This document shows, piece after piece, positions 7,480-15,662 of a stretch of DNA of 53,930 nucleotides. Below the pieces are notes generated by a model. It was not told the DNA's origin. It ran no database searches and was given only the letters and a program-made list of their open reading frames with translations. Source of the stretch: JAEDES01 sp045649455 (lineage in GTDB: Bacteria; Bacillota_I; Bacilli_A; RF39; UBA660); assembly GCA_045649455.1 (NCBI GenBank), contig JAZRPV010000005.1:1-53930 (forward strand), in the 5' to 3' direction. The first letter of the stretch is position 1. Every line of letters begins with the position of its first letter. Made by a program: the position numbers and the translations under genes.

Positions 7480-8676
7480 CTATAATATAACTTTAAAGAT
7501 ATCTTTACTATTCTTTAAAACATCTACAAGTCTTTCTACATCTTCTAAACTATTATATAAATACATACTAACTCTAACAGTATTTTTAATACCCATTACA
7601 TCTTTTAATAACTTAGCACAATGATTTCCTGCTCTAACATATATATTATAATGATTTAAATAAATTGAACTATCTTGTGCAAATACACCATCTATATTAA
7701 ATGATAAAATTCCACTATCACTGTTTTTATTATAAAGAATAATATTATCAATCTTTTCTAATTCACTGACTAATTTTTTCTTTAAATTCATTTCATGTTC
7801 ATGAATCTTATCAAGACCAATATTTTCTAAATATAAAATAGCTTCTCTAAGTCCAATAACTTCTGCTATTGGAGGAGTCCCCGCTTCAAATCTAACTGGA
7901 ACATCTTTCAATTCATAACTTCCATCTTCTTCAAAGAATTGATTCATTCCACCGCCATAGAATAATGTATCCATTTCACTAAGTAAATTACTCTTACCTA
8001 CTAAAACTCCTACTCCTGTAGGACCACACATTTTATGTCCAGAAAAACTTAAAAAATCTATATTACTCTTAATAAAATCCACTTTCATATGAGGAACACT
8101 TTGTGCTCCATCTACGCAAAAATAAATATTATTTTCTTTACAAATATTACCAATACTATCAATATCTCTAACATCACCAATCACATTAGTAACATGAGCA
8201 ATTGAAATAACTTTAGTTTTATCAGTAATACTCTTCTTAACACTATCTACACTAAGAGAATAATCATCATCTAAATCCATATATTTAATAACAATACCAA
8301 TCTCTTCACTTAATCTAATCCAAGGAAGTACATTAGATGCATGTTCACTCTTAGTAAGTAATACTTCATCACCTTTATGTAAGTGTTTCTTCATAAATCC
8401 AAACACTATCATATTTATAGACATAGTTGTTCCACTAGTAAATATAACTTCATTACTATTATTACAATTAATAAAGTTTTTAACTACTTCTCTAGTACTA
8501 TCATAAAGATCATTTGTAACTACTGCAGCATTATAATCTCCTCGATGAATATTCGATGTATGCTTTGTATAATAATTAACTAAACTATCCACAACTCTTT
8601 TAGGTTTTAATGTTGTTGCCCCATTATCAAAATAAACAATATCTTGATCTAACATTACAAAATCTTCTCTATTCAT
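7480..8676 (-). CDS. sufS: Cysteine desulfurase SufS
   Basis: A 398-residue group II PLP-dependent desulfurase that releases sulfur from L-cysteine as a persulfide on its own Cys, then passes it to SufU. The Schiff-base lysine is K215 in FSGHKMCG. The persulfide Cys is C353 in RAGNHCAKLL, the short form of the loop typical of SufS. The PLP aspartate lies in CVDGAQS. The length matches the family. The ATG has an AGGAGGTGA site 10 bases after the sufD stop. Confidence 0.95.
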   Translation of the reverse strand: MNREDFVMLDQDIVYFDNGATTLKPKRVVDSLVNYYTKHTSNIHRGDYNAAVVTNDLYDSTREVVKNFINCNNSNEVIFTSGTTMSINMIVFGFMKKHLHKGDEVLLTKSEHASNVLPWIRLSEEIGIVIKYMDLDDDYSLSVDSVKKSITDKTKVISIAHVTNVIGDVRDIDSIGNICKENNIYFCVDGAQSVPHMKVDFIKSNIDFLSFSGHKMCGPTGVGVLVGKSNLLSEMDTLFYGGGMNQFFEEDGSYELKDVPVRFEAGTPPIAEVIGLREAILYLENIGLDKIHEHEMNLKKKLVSELEKIDNIILYNKNSDSGILSFNIDGVFAQDSSIYLNHYNIYVRAGNHCAKLLKDVMGIKNTVRVSMYLYNSLEDVERLVDVLKNSKDIFKVIL

Positions 8677-8686
8677 ACTTCACCTC

Positions 8687-9262
8687 CTATATCTTTTCAA
8701 TTTCATTAACAAACACTTCTATTTTCCCCATATCAATACTATCAGTATTTAATAAAAATCCATTTAGAAGCAATCTATTTGCTACTTCTAAACTAATTCC
8801 TCTACTCATCATATAAAATAAAATTTCATCTTTAAATTTACCAATATATGCAGCATGATTACTATCTACATCATAATTATCAATTAATAAATTAGGACAA
8901 ATAGTACTTTTACCATCATTCATATTTATAATTTGATTATCTTGATTACAAATACATTTATTGGCACTCTTAATAACCACACCATCTACATTATATTTTA
9001 ATTTATTAGTCTTAACATTAACACCATGATTAAATACTTCACTATGAGTATTACCAACTAAATGATTAACTTTAATATTAAAATAATTATCATCGTAATT
9101 TATATTATTGTAGTAATAGTATAACGTTACATCTTCCTTAACCATATCTATAGATACATCACTACTACTATTAATAGAAAAATGATAAATGATTGTATCT
9201 TCTTCTATATTATATTTATAATTAGTCTTTTCGTTATTATCAATTACATATAATGTCTTCAT
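8687..9262 (-). CDS. sufD: Short SufD-like scaffold subunit
   Basis: A 191-residue protein in the sufD position, less than half the usual 380-440 residues. The C terminus is clearly SufB/SufD-like: VDSNHAAYIGKFKDEI followed by LFYMMSRGIS (149-157) and a helical end. H136 sits where SufD has its conserved His. Upstream there is only a small beta-rich region, so most of the SufD N-terminal domain and beta-helix is missing. Its start overlaps the sufC stop as TAATG, and the frame is intact to its own stop, so this is a compact gene rather than a frameshift. It probably forms the SufB-SufD-SufC2 complex in reduced form. Confidence 0.82.
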   Translation of the reverse strand: MKTLYVIDNNEKTNYKYNIEEDTIIYHFSINSSSDVSIDMVKEDVTLYYYYNNINYDDNYFNIKVNHLVGNTHSEVFNHGVNVKTNKLKYNVDGVVIKSANKCICNQDNQIINMNDGKSTICPNLLIDNYDVDSNHAAYIGKFKDEILFYMMSRGISLEVANRLLLNGFLLNTDSIDMGKIEVFVNEIEKI

Positions 9263-10008
9263 TATGCATCAATTCCAATCATTTTATAACCATCTTTTTC
9301 AATTTGTTCAGCTAATGAATAATCACCTGTTTTTTGAATCTTACCATCCATTAATATATGAACATAATCTGGTTTAATATATTCTAAAATACGAGGATAA
9401 TGTGTAATTATAAGTACTGATGTTTCAGGATTTTCTTCCATATAATTATTAATGTTTTCGCAAGCAATTCTTAAACTATCCACATCAAGTCCAGAATCTA
9501 ATTCATCTAAAATAATAAATTTAGGTTGTAAAAACTTAAGTTGAAGAACCTCATTTTTCTTTTTTTCACCACCACTAAATCCACTATTTAATGATCTATG
9601 TAACATACTAGAATCTAACCCTACATCTTTCATAGATGATTCCATATCCTTAATAAATTTAAATAAATTTACTTTTTCCCCAGTAATTTCAGATCTAGCA
9701 GTTCTTAAAAACTCACTATTAGATACGCCTTCAATAACAGTAGGATCTTGCATACATAAAAAGATTCCTTTTTTAGCACGTTCATTAACTTCTAAATTAG
9801 TAATATCTTCATCATTAAAAATAATATTTCCAGATACTACATCAAATTTATAATGACCCATAATTGCTTTAGATAAAGTACTTTTTCCAGTACCATTAGG
9901 TCCCATAATAACATGTACTTCAGAATTATTTATATTTAAATTTAAATTATCTAATATTAAATTATCTGTATCTTTAATTTTTACACTTAAATTTTCTAAC
10001 TTTAGCAT
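9262..10008 (-). CDS. sufC: Fe-S assembly ATPase SufC
   Basis: A 248-residue ABC-type ATPase of the SufBCD scaffold. Walker A is GPNGTGKST (36-44), the Q-loop region is CMQDPT, the signature is SGGEKKKNE (about 145-153), and Walker B/D-loop is IILDELDSGLD. ATP hydrolysis is thought to drive the SufB-SufD rearrangement that exposes the cluster site. It is the first gene of the operon, with its own promoter after an upstream terminator. Confidence 0.97.
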   Translation of the reverse strand: MLKLENLSVKIKDTDNLILDNLNLNINNSEVHVIMGPNGTGKSTLSKAIMGHYKFDVVSGNIIFNDEDITNLEVNERAKKGIFLCMQDPTVIEGVSNSEFLRTARSEITGEKVNLFKFIKDMESSMKDVGLDSSMLHRSLNSGFSGGEKKKNEVLQLKFLQPKFIILDELDSGLDVDSLRIACENINNYMEENPETSVLIITHYPRILEYIKPDYVHILMDGKIQKTGDYSLAEQIEKDGYKMIGIDA

Positions 10009-10026
10009 GTAACCATCTCCATTTAT

Positions 10027-10035
10027 ATTATACCA
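10027..10035 (-). promoter_or_regulatory. Extended -10 promoter of the suf operon
   Basis: TATAAT preceded by TGG (TGnTATAAT form) on the minus strand, 18 bases before the sufC ATG. The -35 region is poor (TGTTTT at 16 bases), as is usual for extended -10 promoters. No IscR/SufR-like operator is evident. Confidence 0.5.
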
Positions 10036-10084
10036 TAACAGGCTTAGAAAACACTCTTATTCTAACATAAAAAAACAACAAAAA

Positions 10085-10106
10085 AAAGACTAATTTCTTA
10101 GTCTTT
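10085..10106 (-). terminator. Terminator of the acidic coiled-coil gene
   Basis: Perfect arms AAAGACTAA and TTAGTCTTT with a 4-base loop and a T-run on the minus strand, 7 bases after the stop. It isolates this gene from the suf operon. Confidence 0.8.
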
Positions 10107-10113
10107 ATTATCA

Positions 10114-11571
10114 TTAAGCAGCTTTTCTATAGTAACTCATTTCTTCTTCTTCGCTATCTAAAGCACTTCTAGCCTCAGCAAGTACTTGAGCTAACATATC
10201 ATTATTAAGACTTTGTTCTCTTAATGAAGTATTTTCAGCAGTTAATCTATAGATTGTTCTTTCTTGGTCATGAGCTTTAGCTTCTAAAGCTTCATTCTTA
10301 CCTTCTAGAACCTCACATTTAGCCTCTAATTTACCAACAACTGTTTTAAAGTTTTCAGCAGTTGCTCTTAATTTTTCATAATCTCTTGTTTGTTCTCTTA
10401 GTTTTTCAGACATCTTACGATTAGAATCAGCCATTTGATCCATTCTTTGTTCATATGAAACTATCTTTTGTCTTTGACTCTTATTTAATCTAACTAAATC
10501 ATTAATTGTAGCAGAAACTTCTTGAACTAAACTATCCTTAGAACTATGTTCTGGGAAATAAGCAAAATCTCCATATTCATCATCAGCTTCAAAATCAGTT
10601 GTTACAAGTGTATCTTCTTGAACTTTAGCATTAGCAAAAATATCTTCATCTGTAGTCATTAAGAATAAATCTTCTGTTTCAGTTGAAACTTCTGCTTCTG
10701 TTGATTCTTCAACAACAACTTCAGTTGTTGCTTCAGTTTCAGGTTCAGTATCAACTTCAGTAGTTTCTTCAACCACCTCAGTAGCAGGCTCTGTTTCAAC
10801 TTCCGGAGTATCAACTACCACAACATCTTCTGGAGCAAATCCACTTTCTAAATTAGTTTCTTCCATTCCTGTTCCTAATTCAGTAACTTCTTCAGCACTT
10901 TCTTCTACTGTAGGAATTTGTGAAACATCTACAGTAAATTCACTTGTATCACCATCACCCATTGTAACTTCAACTTCAGGTTCTGGCATAACATCTAATT
11001 GTTTATTAACCATATCAAATTCCCAAATGAATGAACCTACTACATTTTTACTTAAATACATTCTTTCATCAGTTAATCCAATAAAACTAAATAACTCATC
11101 ATTAACTAAATTATTACCATTCATATCACAAATAGTAGCTTCTGAGAATTGATCATTGAAAACAAATCTACCTGTTTCTCCCATTTTGATATGCATGTTT
11201 TCTTTAATAGAAGCTGGTGTAGAAACTAATTTACTTGCTGCAGAAGGATCTGATCGTAATTCTACTGCCTCTATTACACTATCACTAACTGGTGTTCCTT
11301 TTTCAACTAATAATAAATCATTAGATAAAGGTTTAACAGCTTTGTTCTCAAAAGGAATTACAACATTACCATCTGGATCAATAACACCGATAGATGAAGA
11401 TACTACTAATGGATCAATAGCTTCTACTAATACTGTAGTCGCAACAATATTCCCATTAGGAATAGTATTTCCTTCTAAAAAATAATAAGTTTTTCCATCA
11501 TCAGTAATACCATAAGTACATAAAATATCACTTCTGTCTTTATATTTTACTAGTCCTTTTTGAACTTGCAT
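10114..11571 (-). CDS. WG-repeat-like N terminus, acidic linker, coiled-coil protein (function unknown)
   Basis: A 485-residue cytosolic protein. I chose the ATG at 11571, which has AGGTGG 8 bases upstream; the GTG four codons earlier overlaps that site. Residues about 1-195 are beta-rich and contain GVIDPDGNVVIPF, like a WG/KWG repeat. Residues about 200-320 are very Glu/Thr/Val-rich and low-complexity, surely disordered. From about 350 to 475 a long heptad region (LVRLNKSQRQKIVSYEQR onward) predicts a parallel coiled coil. There is no signal peptide or TM. It could be a cytoskeletal or scaffold protein, but nothing shows a specific function. It is monocistronic. Confidence 0.7.
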   Translation of the reverse strand: MQVQKGLVKYKDRSDILCTYGITDDGKTYYFLEGNTIPNGNIVATTVLVEAIDPLVVSSSIGVIDPDGNVVIPFENKAVKPLSNDLLLVEKGTPVSDSVIEAVELRSDPSAASKLVSTPASIKENMHIKMGETGRFVFNDQFSEATICDMNGNNLVNDELFSFIGLTDERMYLSKNVVGSFIWEFDMVNKQLDVMPEPEVEVTMGDGDTSEFTVDVSQIPTVEESAEEVTELGTGMEETNLESGFAPEDVVVVDTPEVETEPATEVVEETTEVDTEPETEATTEVVVEESTEAEVSTETEDLFLMTTDEDIFANAKVQEDTLVTTDFEADDEYGDFAYFPEHSSKDSLVQEVSATINDLVRLNKSQRQKIVSYEQRMDQMADSNRKMSEKLREQTRDYEKLRATAENFKTVVGKLEAKCEVLEGKNEALEAKAHDQERTIYRLTAENTSLREQSLNNDMLAQVLAEARSALDSEEEEMSYYRKAA

Positions 11572-11680
11572 AATAAACACCACCTATTTACCTTACTATA
11601 TCATTCTTACTATAATTAATATTAACACAAAACATTTTTGAAAACAACTATCTTTTATAAAAACTTTATTTTCCTATAAT

Positions 11681-11709
11681 TGAAAAATATATCAAAATAT
11701 AATAAAATT
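11681..11709 (+). promoter_or_regulatory. SigA-type promoter for the membrane-anchored protein/HIT pair
   Basis: TTGAAA (11681-11686), 17 bases, TAAAAT (11704-11709), 14 bases before the ATG at 11724. A TATAAT-like hexamer also lies slightly upstream, so the exact -10 is uncertain. The rest of the divergent spacer (11572-11680) shows only A/T-rich sequence. Confidence 0.45.
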
Positions 11710-11723
11710 AACTTGGTGATATA

Positions 11724-12473
11724 ATGAAAAAACAATTAAAACTAACATTATCAATGGCATTACTTTTCTTAATAACATTTGTTTCATTTGGAACAATCAT
11801 TATAAACGAAAAAAAAGAAGAATTATTTATGCCTCATATTAAAAATAAACTATTAAATTATCTAGAAAACAACTATAAAGAACAATCTAATTTAAAAACA
11901 AATATCTCATACAATAAAGATAAATTTATCTTAAAAGTAATTTCTGAAGAAAATAAGAATTATTATTTTAATATATATTATAAAGATAAAAAAATATCTG
12001 ATTCTTATCAAGAAGATTATATAAAAGGAAATACCTATTTTAAATATTTAGAAAAGCAATTACAAAAAGATATAAAGAAAAATCTAGATATTAAAACAAC
12101 TATAGATATTGCAACCACTCTAGATAGTATGACTTCTAAAATAAGAAAGAAAGTCTTAATAGATGAAGATATTAAGTCATTAAAAATCTATACCCTATCT
12201 TCTAAATTAATAATAGAAGAATGGAATTCCTTATCTATTACAAATGATATAACTGCTTTTATTAATAAGTTAGAAAAAGAAGATATTAAACCAAACTCTT
12301 ATATATTAACAATAACTAATTCCAACAATTTAAATCAATCAGTAGAAATTACTAATATTACAACAGATTTAATTCAAAATAATAAATTAAATTTAGTAAT
12401 AGATGATATAATAAATGATATAAACAGCAAATTATTACAACAAGAAAAAATTACATATAAATATAAGAAATAG
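11724..12473 (+). CDS. Membrane-anchored extracytoplasmic protein of unknown function
   Basis: A 249-residue protein with a Lys start and one hydrophobic segment (residues about 7-27, LTLSMALLFLITFVSFGTII). No lipobox is present, and cleavage is uncertain. The rest is Lys/Asn/Ile-rich and hydrophilic, with long predicted helices and no cysteine. I do not recognise a domain. It has a GGTGAT ribosome binding site and is followed after 8 bases by the HIT gene with its own AGGAGG site, so both are probably on one transcript. Confidence 0.65.
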   Translation: MKKQLKLTLSMALLFLITFVSFGTIIINEKKEELFMPHIKNKLLNYLENNYKEQSNLKTNISYNKDKFILKVISEENKNYYFNIYYKDKKISDSYQEDYIKGNTYFKYLEKQLQKDIKKNLDIKTTIDIATTLDSMTSKIRKKVLIDEDIKSLKIYTLSSKLIIEEWNSLSITNDITAFINKLEKEDIKPNSYILTITNSNNLNQSVEITNITTDLIQNNKLNLVIDDIINDINSKLLQQEKITYKYKK

Positions 12474-12481
12474 GAGGATTT

Positions 12482-12877
12482 ATGAACGATTGTATTTTTT
12501 GTAAAATTATTAAAGGTGAATTACCATCAAACACTATTTATGAAGATGAAATAGTAAAAGTAATTATGAGTATTGATCCAGTAACAAATGGACACTTACT
12601 TGTACTACCAAAAGAACATTGTGTAAACATTCTAGATGTTAAAGAAGAATTCCTAACTCATAGTTTCAAAATAATAAGAGATAATCTATATCCTTTATTA
12701 AAAGAAAAATTAAATTGCGAAGGATTAACTCTAGCTGAAAATAATTTCCTAGGACAAGCAATAAGACACTTTCATATTCACCTAGTACCAAGATATGAAA
12801 ATGATAATGCTGACTTCGTAGGAAATAAAGATATGTTAAAGAATTTAGATGAAGTATTTAACTTATTAACAAAATAA
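12482..12877 (+). CDS. hit: HIT family nucleotide hydrolase/transferase
   Basis: A 131-residue histidine-triad protein. The N-terminal CIFCKIIKGELPS, the central SIDPVTNGHLLVLPKEH and the triad HFHIHLVPR (H96, H98, H100) are typical of the bacterial HIT/HinT branch, which hydrolyses nucleoside phosphoramidates or dinucleotides. Length is normal. The N-terminal CxxC could help bind zinc with a further His. Substrate is not predictable. Confidence 0.92.
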   Translation: MNDCIFCKIIKGELPSNTIYEDEIVKVIMSIDPVTNGHLLVLPKEHCVNILDVKEEFLTHSFKIIRDNLYPLLKEKLNCEGLTLAENNFLGQAIRHFHIHLVPRYENDNADFVGNKDMLKNLDEVFNLLTK

Positions 12878-12903
12878 AAACTATCATAACGATAGTTTTT
12901 TTA
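12875..12903. terminator. Bidirectional terminator between hit and the tiny YjcZ-like gene
   Basis: Arms AAAACTATC and GATAGTTTT around a short loop, with a T-run on each strand. It ends hit (plus) and the converging small gene (minus). Confidence 0.75.
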
Positions 12904-13011
12904 ATATGAAACAAAACCACTTAGCATAATTGCAAGTAATATATAAAGAATAACAACTATTAAATAACCATTACCACATCTTCTTGTATTATTAGTATCT
13001 GGGCAACTCAT
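12901..13011 (-). CDS. Tiny YjcZ-like membrane peptide, second of pair
   Basis: A 36-residue peptide. It begins MSCPDTNNTRRCGNGY and then has a single hydrophobic helix (LIVVILYILLAIML). A GGAGGTGATTAT ribosome binding site precedes the ATG. The plan (short Cys/Gly/Asn-rich start then one helix) is that of the YjcZ/SscA-type tiny membrane proteins that are made in sporulating Bacillus and help coat assembly. It lies 15 bases after a similar 29-residue gene, so the two are co-transcribed. The family call rests on layout and the helix, not on a long match. Confidence 0.6.
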   Translation of the reverse strand: MSCPDTNNTRRCGNGYLIVVILYILLAIMLSGFVSY

Positions 13012-13026
13012 ATAATCACCTCCAAA

Positions 13027-13116
13027 CTAGATATAAGCACCTAATATAATAATTAAAAGAATAAATAAGACTAAAATGATAGCTGCAGATGATGTATTTG
13101 TATTATTATTACACAT
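13027..13116 (-). CDS. Tiny YjcZ-like sporulation membrane peptide
   Basis: A 29-residue peptide, MCNNNTNTSS then AAIILVLFILLIIILGAYI. The hydrophobic stretch is very close to the YjcZ/tiny-TM family, whose usual helix reads like VLIVVLFILLIIVGA. AGGAGG lies 7 bases before the ATG. Upstream there is an exact sigma-K-like element with a suitable leader length. Known relatives (SscA and YjcZ proteins of Bacillus) act in the mother cell during coat assembly. The gene is too short for ordinary gene finders. Confidence 0.72.
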   Translation of the reverse strand: MCNNNTNTSSAAIILVLFILLIIILGAYI

Positions 13117-13146
13117 AAATAATCCTCCTTTTTTATGCTTTCATCA

Positions 13147-13173
13147 TATTTTATGGTTAATAATTAAAAATGT
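13147..13173 (-). promoter_or_regulatory. Sigma-K-like promoter of the YjcZ-like pair
   Basis: On the minus strand AC (13172-13173), exactly 16 bases, then CATAAAATA (13147-13155), which matches AC-N16-CATANNNTA of Bacillus sigma-K in every fixed position. A start near 13140 would give a leader of about 24 bases including the full AGGAGG. It lies back to back with the SigA-type promoter of prsA. Confidence 0.5.
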
Positions 13174-13193
13174 GATTATATCTCGTATATTTA

Positions 13194-13222
13194 TTGCACT
13201 AAAAATTATTTTTTGCTATTAT
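13194..13222 (+). promoter_or_regulatory. SigA-type promoter of prsA
   Basis: TTGCAC (13194-13199), 17 bases, TATTAT (13217-13222), 23 bases before the prsA ATG, which has AGGAGGTAAGTT. Confidence 0.6.
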
Positions 13223-13245
13223 AATTAAGTAACAGGAGGTAAGTT

Positions 13246-14250
13246 ATGAAAAATAAAAAATGGTTTTTAGCTTTAGCTGCCCTATTAGTAATAACATCAC
13301 TAACTACAGGATGCGGACAAAAAGCTGAATTAAAAGATGGGTCTCAAGTAGCTGTAAAATTAGATGGTATTAAAATCACTGCAGATGAATACTATGAAGA
13401 AATTAAAGGTATCAACATCGCTACACTAGTAGATATGATTGACCATCAATTATTTGATAAAAAATATGGAAAAACTAAAGAAGAAGATGAACAAGTTAAA
13501 GAACAATTAAAATCTTTAAAAGATCAATATGGAGAAGATGAAGATACTTATACAGCTGTACTTCGTCAATACTTCGGAGTTCAAACAGAAAAAGAACTTG
13601 AAGAAATGCTAAGACTTGAATTTAGAAGAAATGCTGCAATCAATGATTTTATTGAAAAAAATATCAAAGATAAAGAAATTGAAAAATACTATGAAAAAGA
13701 AGTATATGGAGAAGTTAAAGCAAGTCATATTTTAATCACTCCATCAGTATCAGAAGACGCTTCTACTGATGAAAAGAAAACTGCTGAAGAAGAAGCATTA
13801 AAAGAAGCTAAAAAAATTATTAAAGAATTAAAAAATGGTAAAAAATTCGCAGACCTTGCAAAGAAATATTCTAAAGATGAAGCTTCTGCTTCAAACGGTG
13901 GAGATTTAGGATACTTTGATTTAAATGAAATGGTTGACGAATTCAGTAATGCTGTAAAAGAATTAAAAGTTGATGAATACACTAAAGAACCAGTAAAATC
14001 ATCATTCGGATACCATATAATTTTAAAAACAGGTGAAAAAGAAAAACCAAAACTAAAAGATGTTAAAGATAAAATTCTTGAAACATTAAGAGAAGAAAAA
14101 TTAAACGAAGATCCAACTTTATACTATCAAACATTAATTGATATTAGAAAAGATAAAAAAATTGAATTCAAAGATGATAAAATCAAAAAACAATATAATG
14201 AATTAATGGACCAATTAGTTGAATCTGCAAAACAACAAAATCAACAATAA
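13246..14250 (+). CDS. prsA: PrsA-type lipoprotein foldase (parvulin peptidyl-prolyl isomerase)
   Basis: A 334-residue lipoprotein that helps secreted proteins fold outside the membrane. The lipobox LTTGC puts the lipidated Cys at residue 23. An N-terminal chaperone region follows (about 30-150), then a parvulin domain (about 155-265: VKASHILITP, FADLAKKYSKDEASASNGG, GDLGYFDLNEMV, SSFGYHIILK). The C-terminal helices resume the chaperone lobe, and the tail is Gln-rich. Length is normal. PrsA matters for PBP and exported-enzyme folding, which fits a cell with a wall and several exported proteins in this window. Confidence 0.93.
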   Translation: MKNKKWFLALAALLVITSLTTGCGQKAELKDGSQVAVKLDGIKITADEYYEEIKGINIATLVDMIDHQLFDKKYGKTKEEDEQVKEQLKSLKDQYGEDEDTYTAVLRQYFGVQTEKELEEMLRLEFRRNAAINDFIEKNIKDKEIEKYYEKEVYGEVKASHILITPSVSEDASTDEKKTAEEEALKEAKKIIKELKNGKKFADLAKKYSKDEASASNGGDLGYFDLNEMVDEFSNAVKELKVDEYTKEPVKSSFGYHIILKTGEKEKPKLKDVKDKILETLREEKLNEDPTLYYQTLIDIRKDKKIEFKDDKIKKQYNELMDQLVESAKQQNQQ

Positions 14251-14273
14251 AAAAAGGACTAAGTCCTTTTTTC
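14250..14273. terminator. Bidirectional terminator between prsA and the GT-C-like gene
   Basis: A-run, GGAC, TAA loop, GTCC, T-run. It ends prsA on the plus strand and overlaps the last codons of the converging minus-strand gene. Confidence 0.75.
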
Positions 14274-15662
14274 TTTGTATAAATATATTTTCTTATACTT
14301 ATAAATTAATTCATAATTAGAATTATATTTTAAATAAGTATATATAGGATACTTCTCATCAACTAAAAAATAATCAAATTTATATTTATTAATAAGTTTA
14401 ACATAATCTTTCTCTAAATAAGATATATTTAAATAATCTTCATAATTATACCCAGAATATAAATCAGCTCGTCCATCTATAAACACATCTATGTCATTAT
14501 AAATTAATTCTCCACCATAATCATACATATTATAGAGTCTCTTAGGAGATTCTTTTTTTATAGTAGAAATCATCTTTTCATTAAGATTAGAAGACTCTAC
14601 TCTACTAACAATATCGCCATAAGAGAAGATAAACGGTAATAAGAATAAACATCCAAGTACTAACATAATCATACCAGTACCTTTATCATCTTTTCTCTCA
14701 GGAATATAATCAAATACTACAAAACTCATAATTATATAAGTATAAGGCCAAAATCTAATACTCTTTAATCCTAAGAAAACACAACCCCCAAATAACACTA
14801 AATCAAGGAATTTAATTTTCTTCTTACTAAGTAAAAAGATACTACCAATCACAATAACAACAATAAAATATGCATAATGACTACTCTTGCTAAGTACTGT
14901 AGGTTGCCATTCTGATATATTACTAATCATTAAAGTATCCCCTAAATTAATATAAGGATATAAAACCATCTTAAATCCATGAGGATTAAAACATAAAGAT
15001 AAAATACAAAGTATTCCAACAATTAAATATGTATTAAGAACTTTCTTATTAATCCTAATACTTTCAATCTTACTAAATTTAAATTTAAATAATCCACATA
15101 CAAAGAATATAAAACAAAATATATAAATTAAACTACTAGATCCCCCATGGAAATTACTCCATAAAATACCAAGTAATGGTAAAAACCAAATCTTCTTAGA
15201 ATCATTATTCTTATATAAATCAAATAATAAATACATTGTAATCCCTACAAAACAAAAACTAATCATATGAGGTCTTACTTGTATAAATCCCGTAATAATA
15301 AATATAAATAAAGTAATCCATCCTAAACTAAATAAAGTATTCTTATAAAAAAACTCTTTATTACTAAAAAATAAAATACCAAGTAAAGATAAAATACATA
15401 TAAACGGATAAATAATCATATGAAGACTACCAAATATATTTCTAAGAAATGCAATAGTAACTTCAAATAACCATTCATGTGACATCCAATATTTACCACT
15501 CATATACCAAGAGAATATATCTTTAGTTAAAATTCCCTCTTCAAGCATCTTCTCTCCTGCTTTTATATGCCAATAATAATCACTGTCTTTTATATAAAAA
15601 CAAAGTAAAAAGAAACTTAAACATACTAATAAAAATATAAATAATCTTTTCTTATTCTTCAT
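14259..15662 (-). CDS. Polytopic GT-C-like membrane protein
   Basis: A 467-residue integral membrane protein with about 9-11 hydrophobic helices. The first extracytoplasmic loop has DSDYYWHIKAGEKML and then WMSHEWLFE. Acidic and aromatic residues in this loop, with DxDxxWH-like spacing, are typical of a family of GT-C-fold, dolichyl-phosphomannose-transferase-like proteins. A C-terminal soluble part (IDGRADLYSGYNYEDYL) follows. It may move a sugar from a lipid carrier to an exported acceptor, but the acceptor is unknown and enzymatic activity is inferred. Its start overlaps the recX stop by 11 bases. Confidence 0.6.
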   Translation of the reverse strand: MKNKKRLFIFLLVCLSFFLLCFYIKDSDYYWHIKAGEKMLEEGILTKDIFSWYMSGKYWMSHEWLFEVTIAFLRNIFGSLHMIIYPFICILSLLGILFFSNKEFFYKNTLFSLGWITLFIFIITGFIQVRPHMISFCFVGITMYLLFDLYKNNDSKKIWFLPLLGILWSNFHGGSSSLIYIFCFIFFVCGLFKFKFSKIESIRINKKVLNTYLIVGILCILSLCFNPHGFKMVLYPYINLGDTLMISNISEWQPTVLSKSSHYAYFIVVIVIGSIFLLSKKKIKFLDLVLFGGCVFLGLKSIRFWPYTYIIMSFVVFDYIPERKDDKGTGMIMLVLGCLFLLPFIFSYGDIVSRVESSNLNEKMISTIKKESPKRLYNMYDYGGELIYNDIDVFIDGRADLYSGYNYEDYLNISYLEKDYVKLINKYKFDYFLVDEKYPIYTYLKYNSNYELIYKYKKIYLYKEKRT

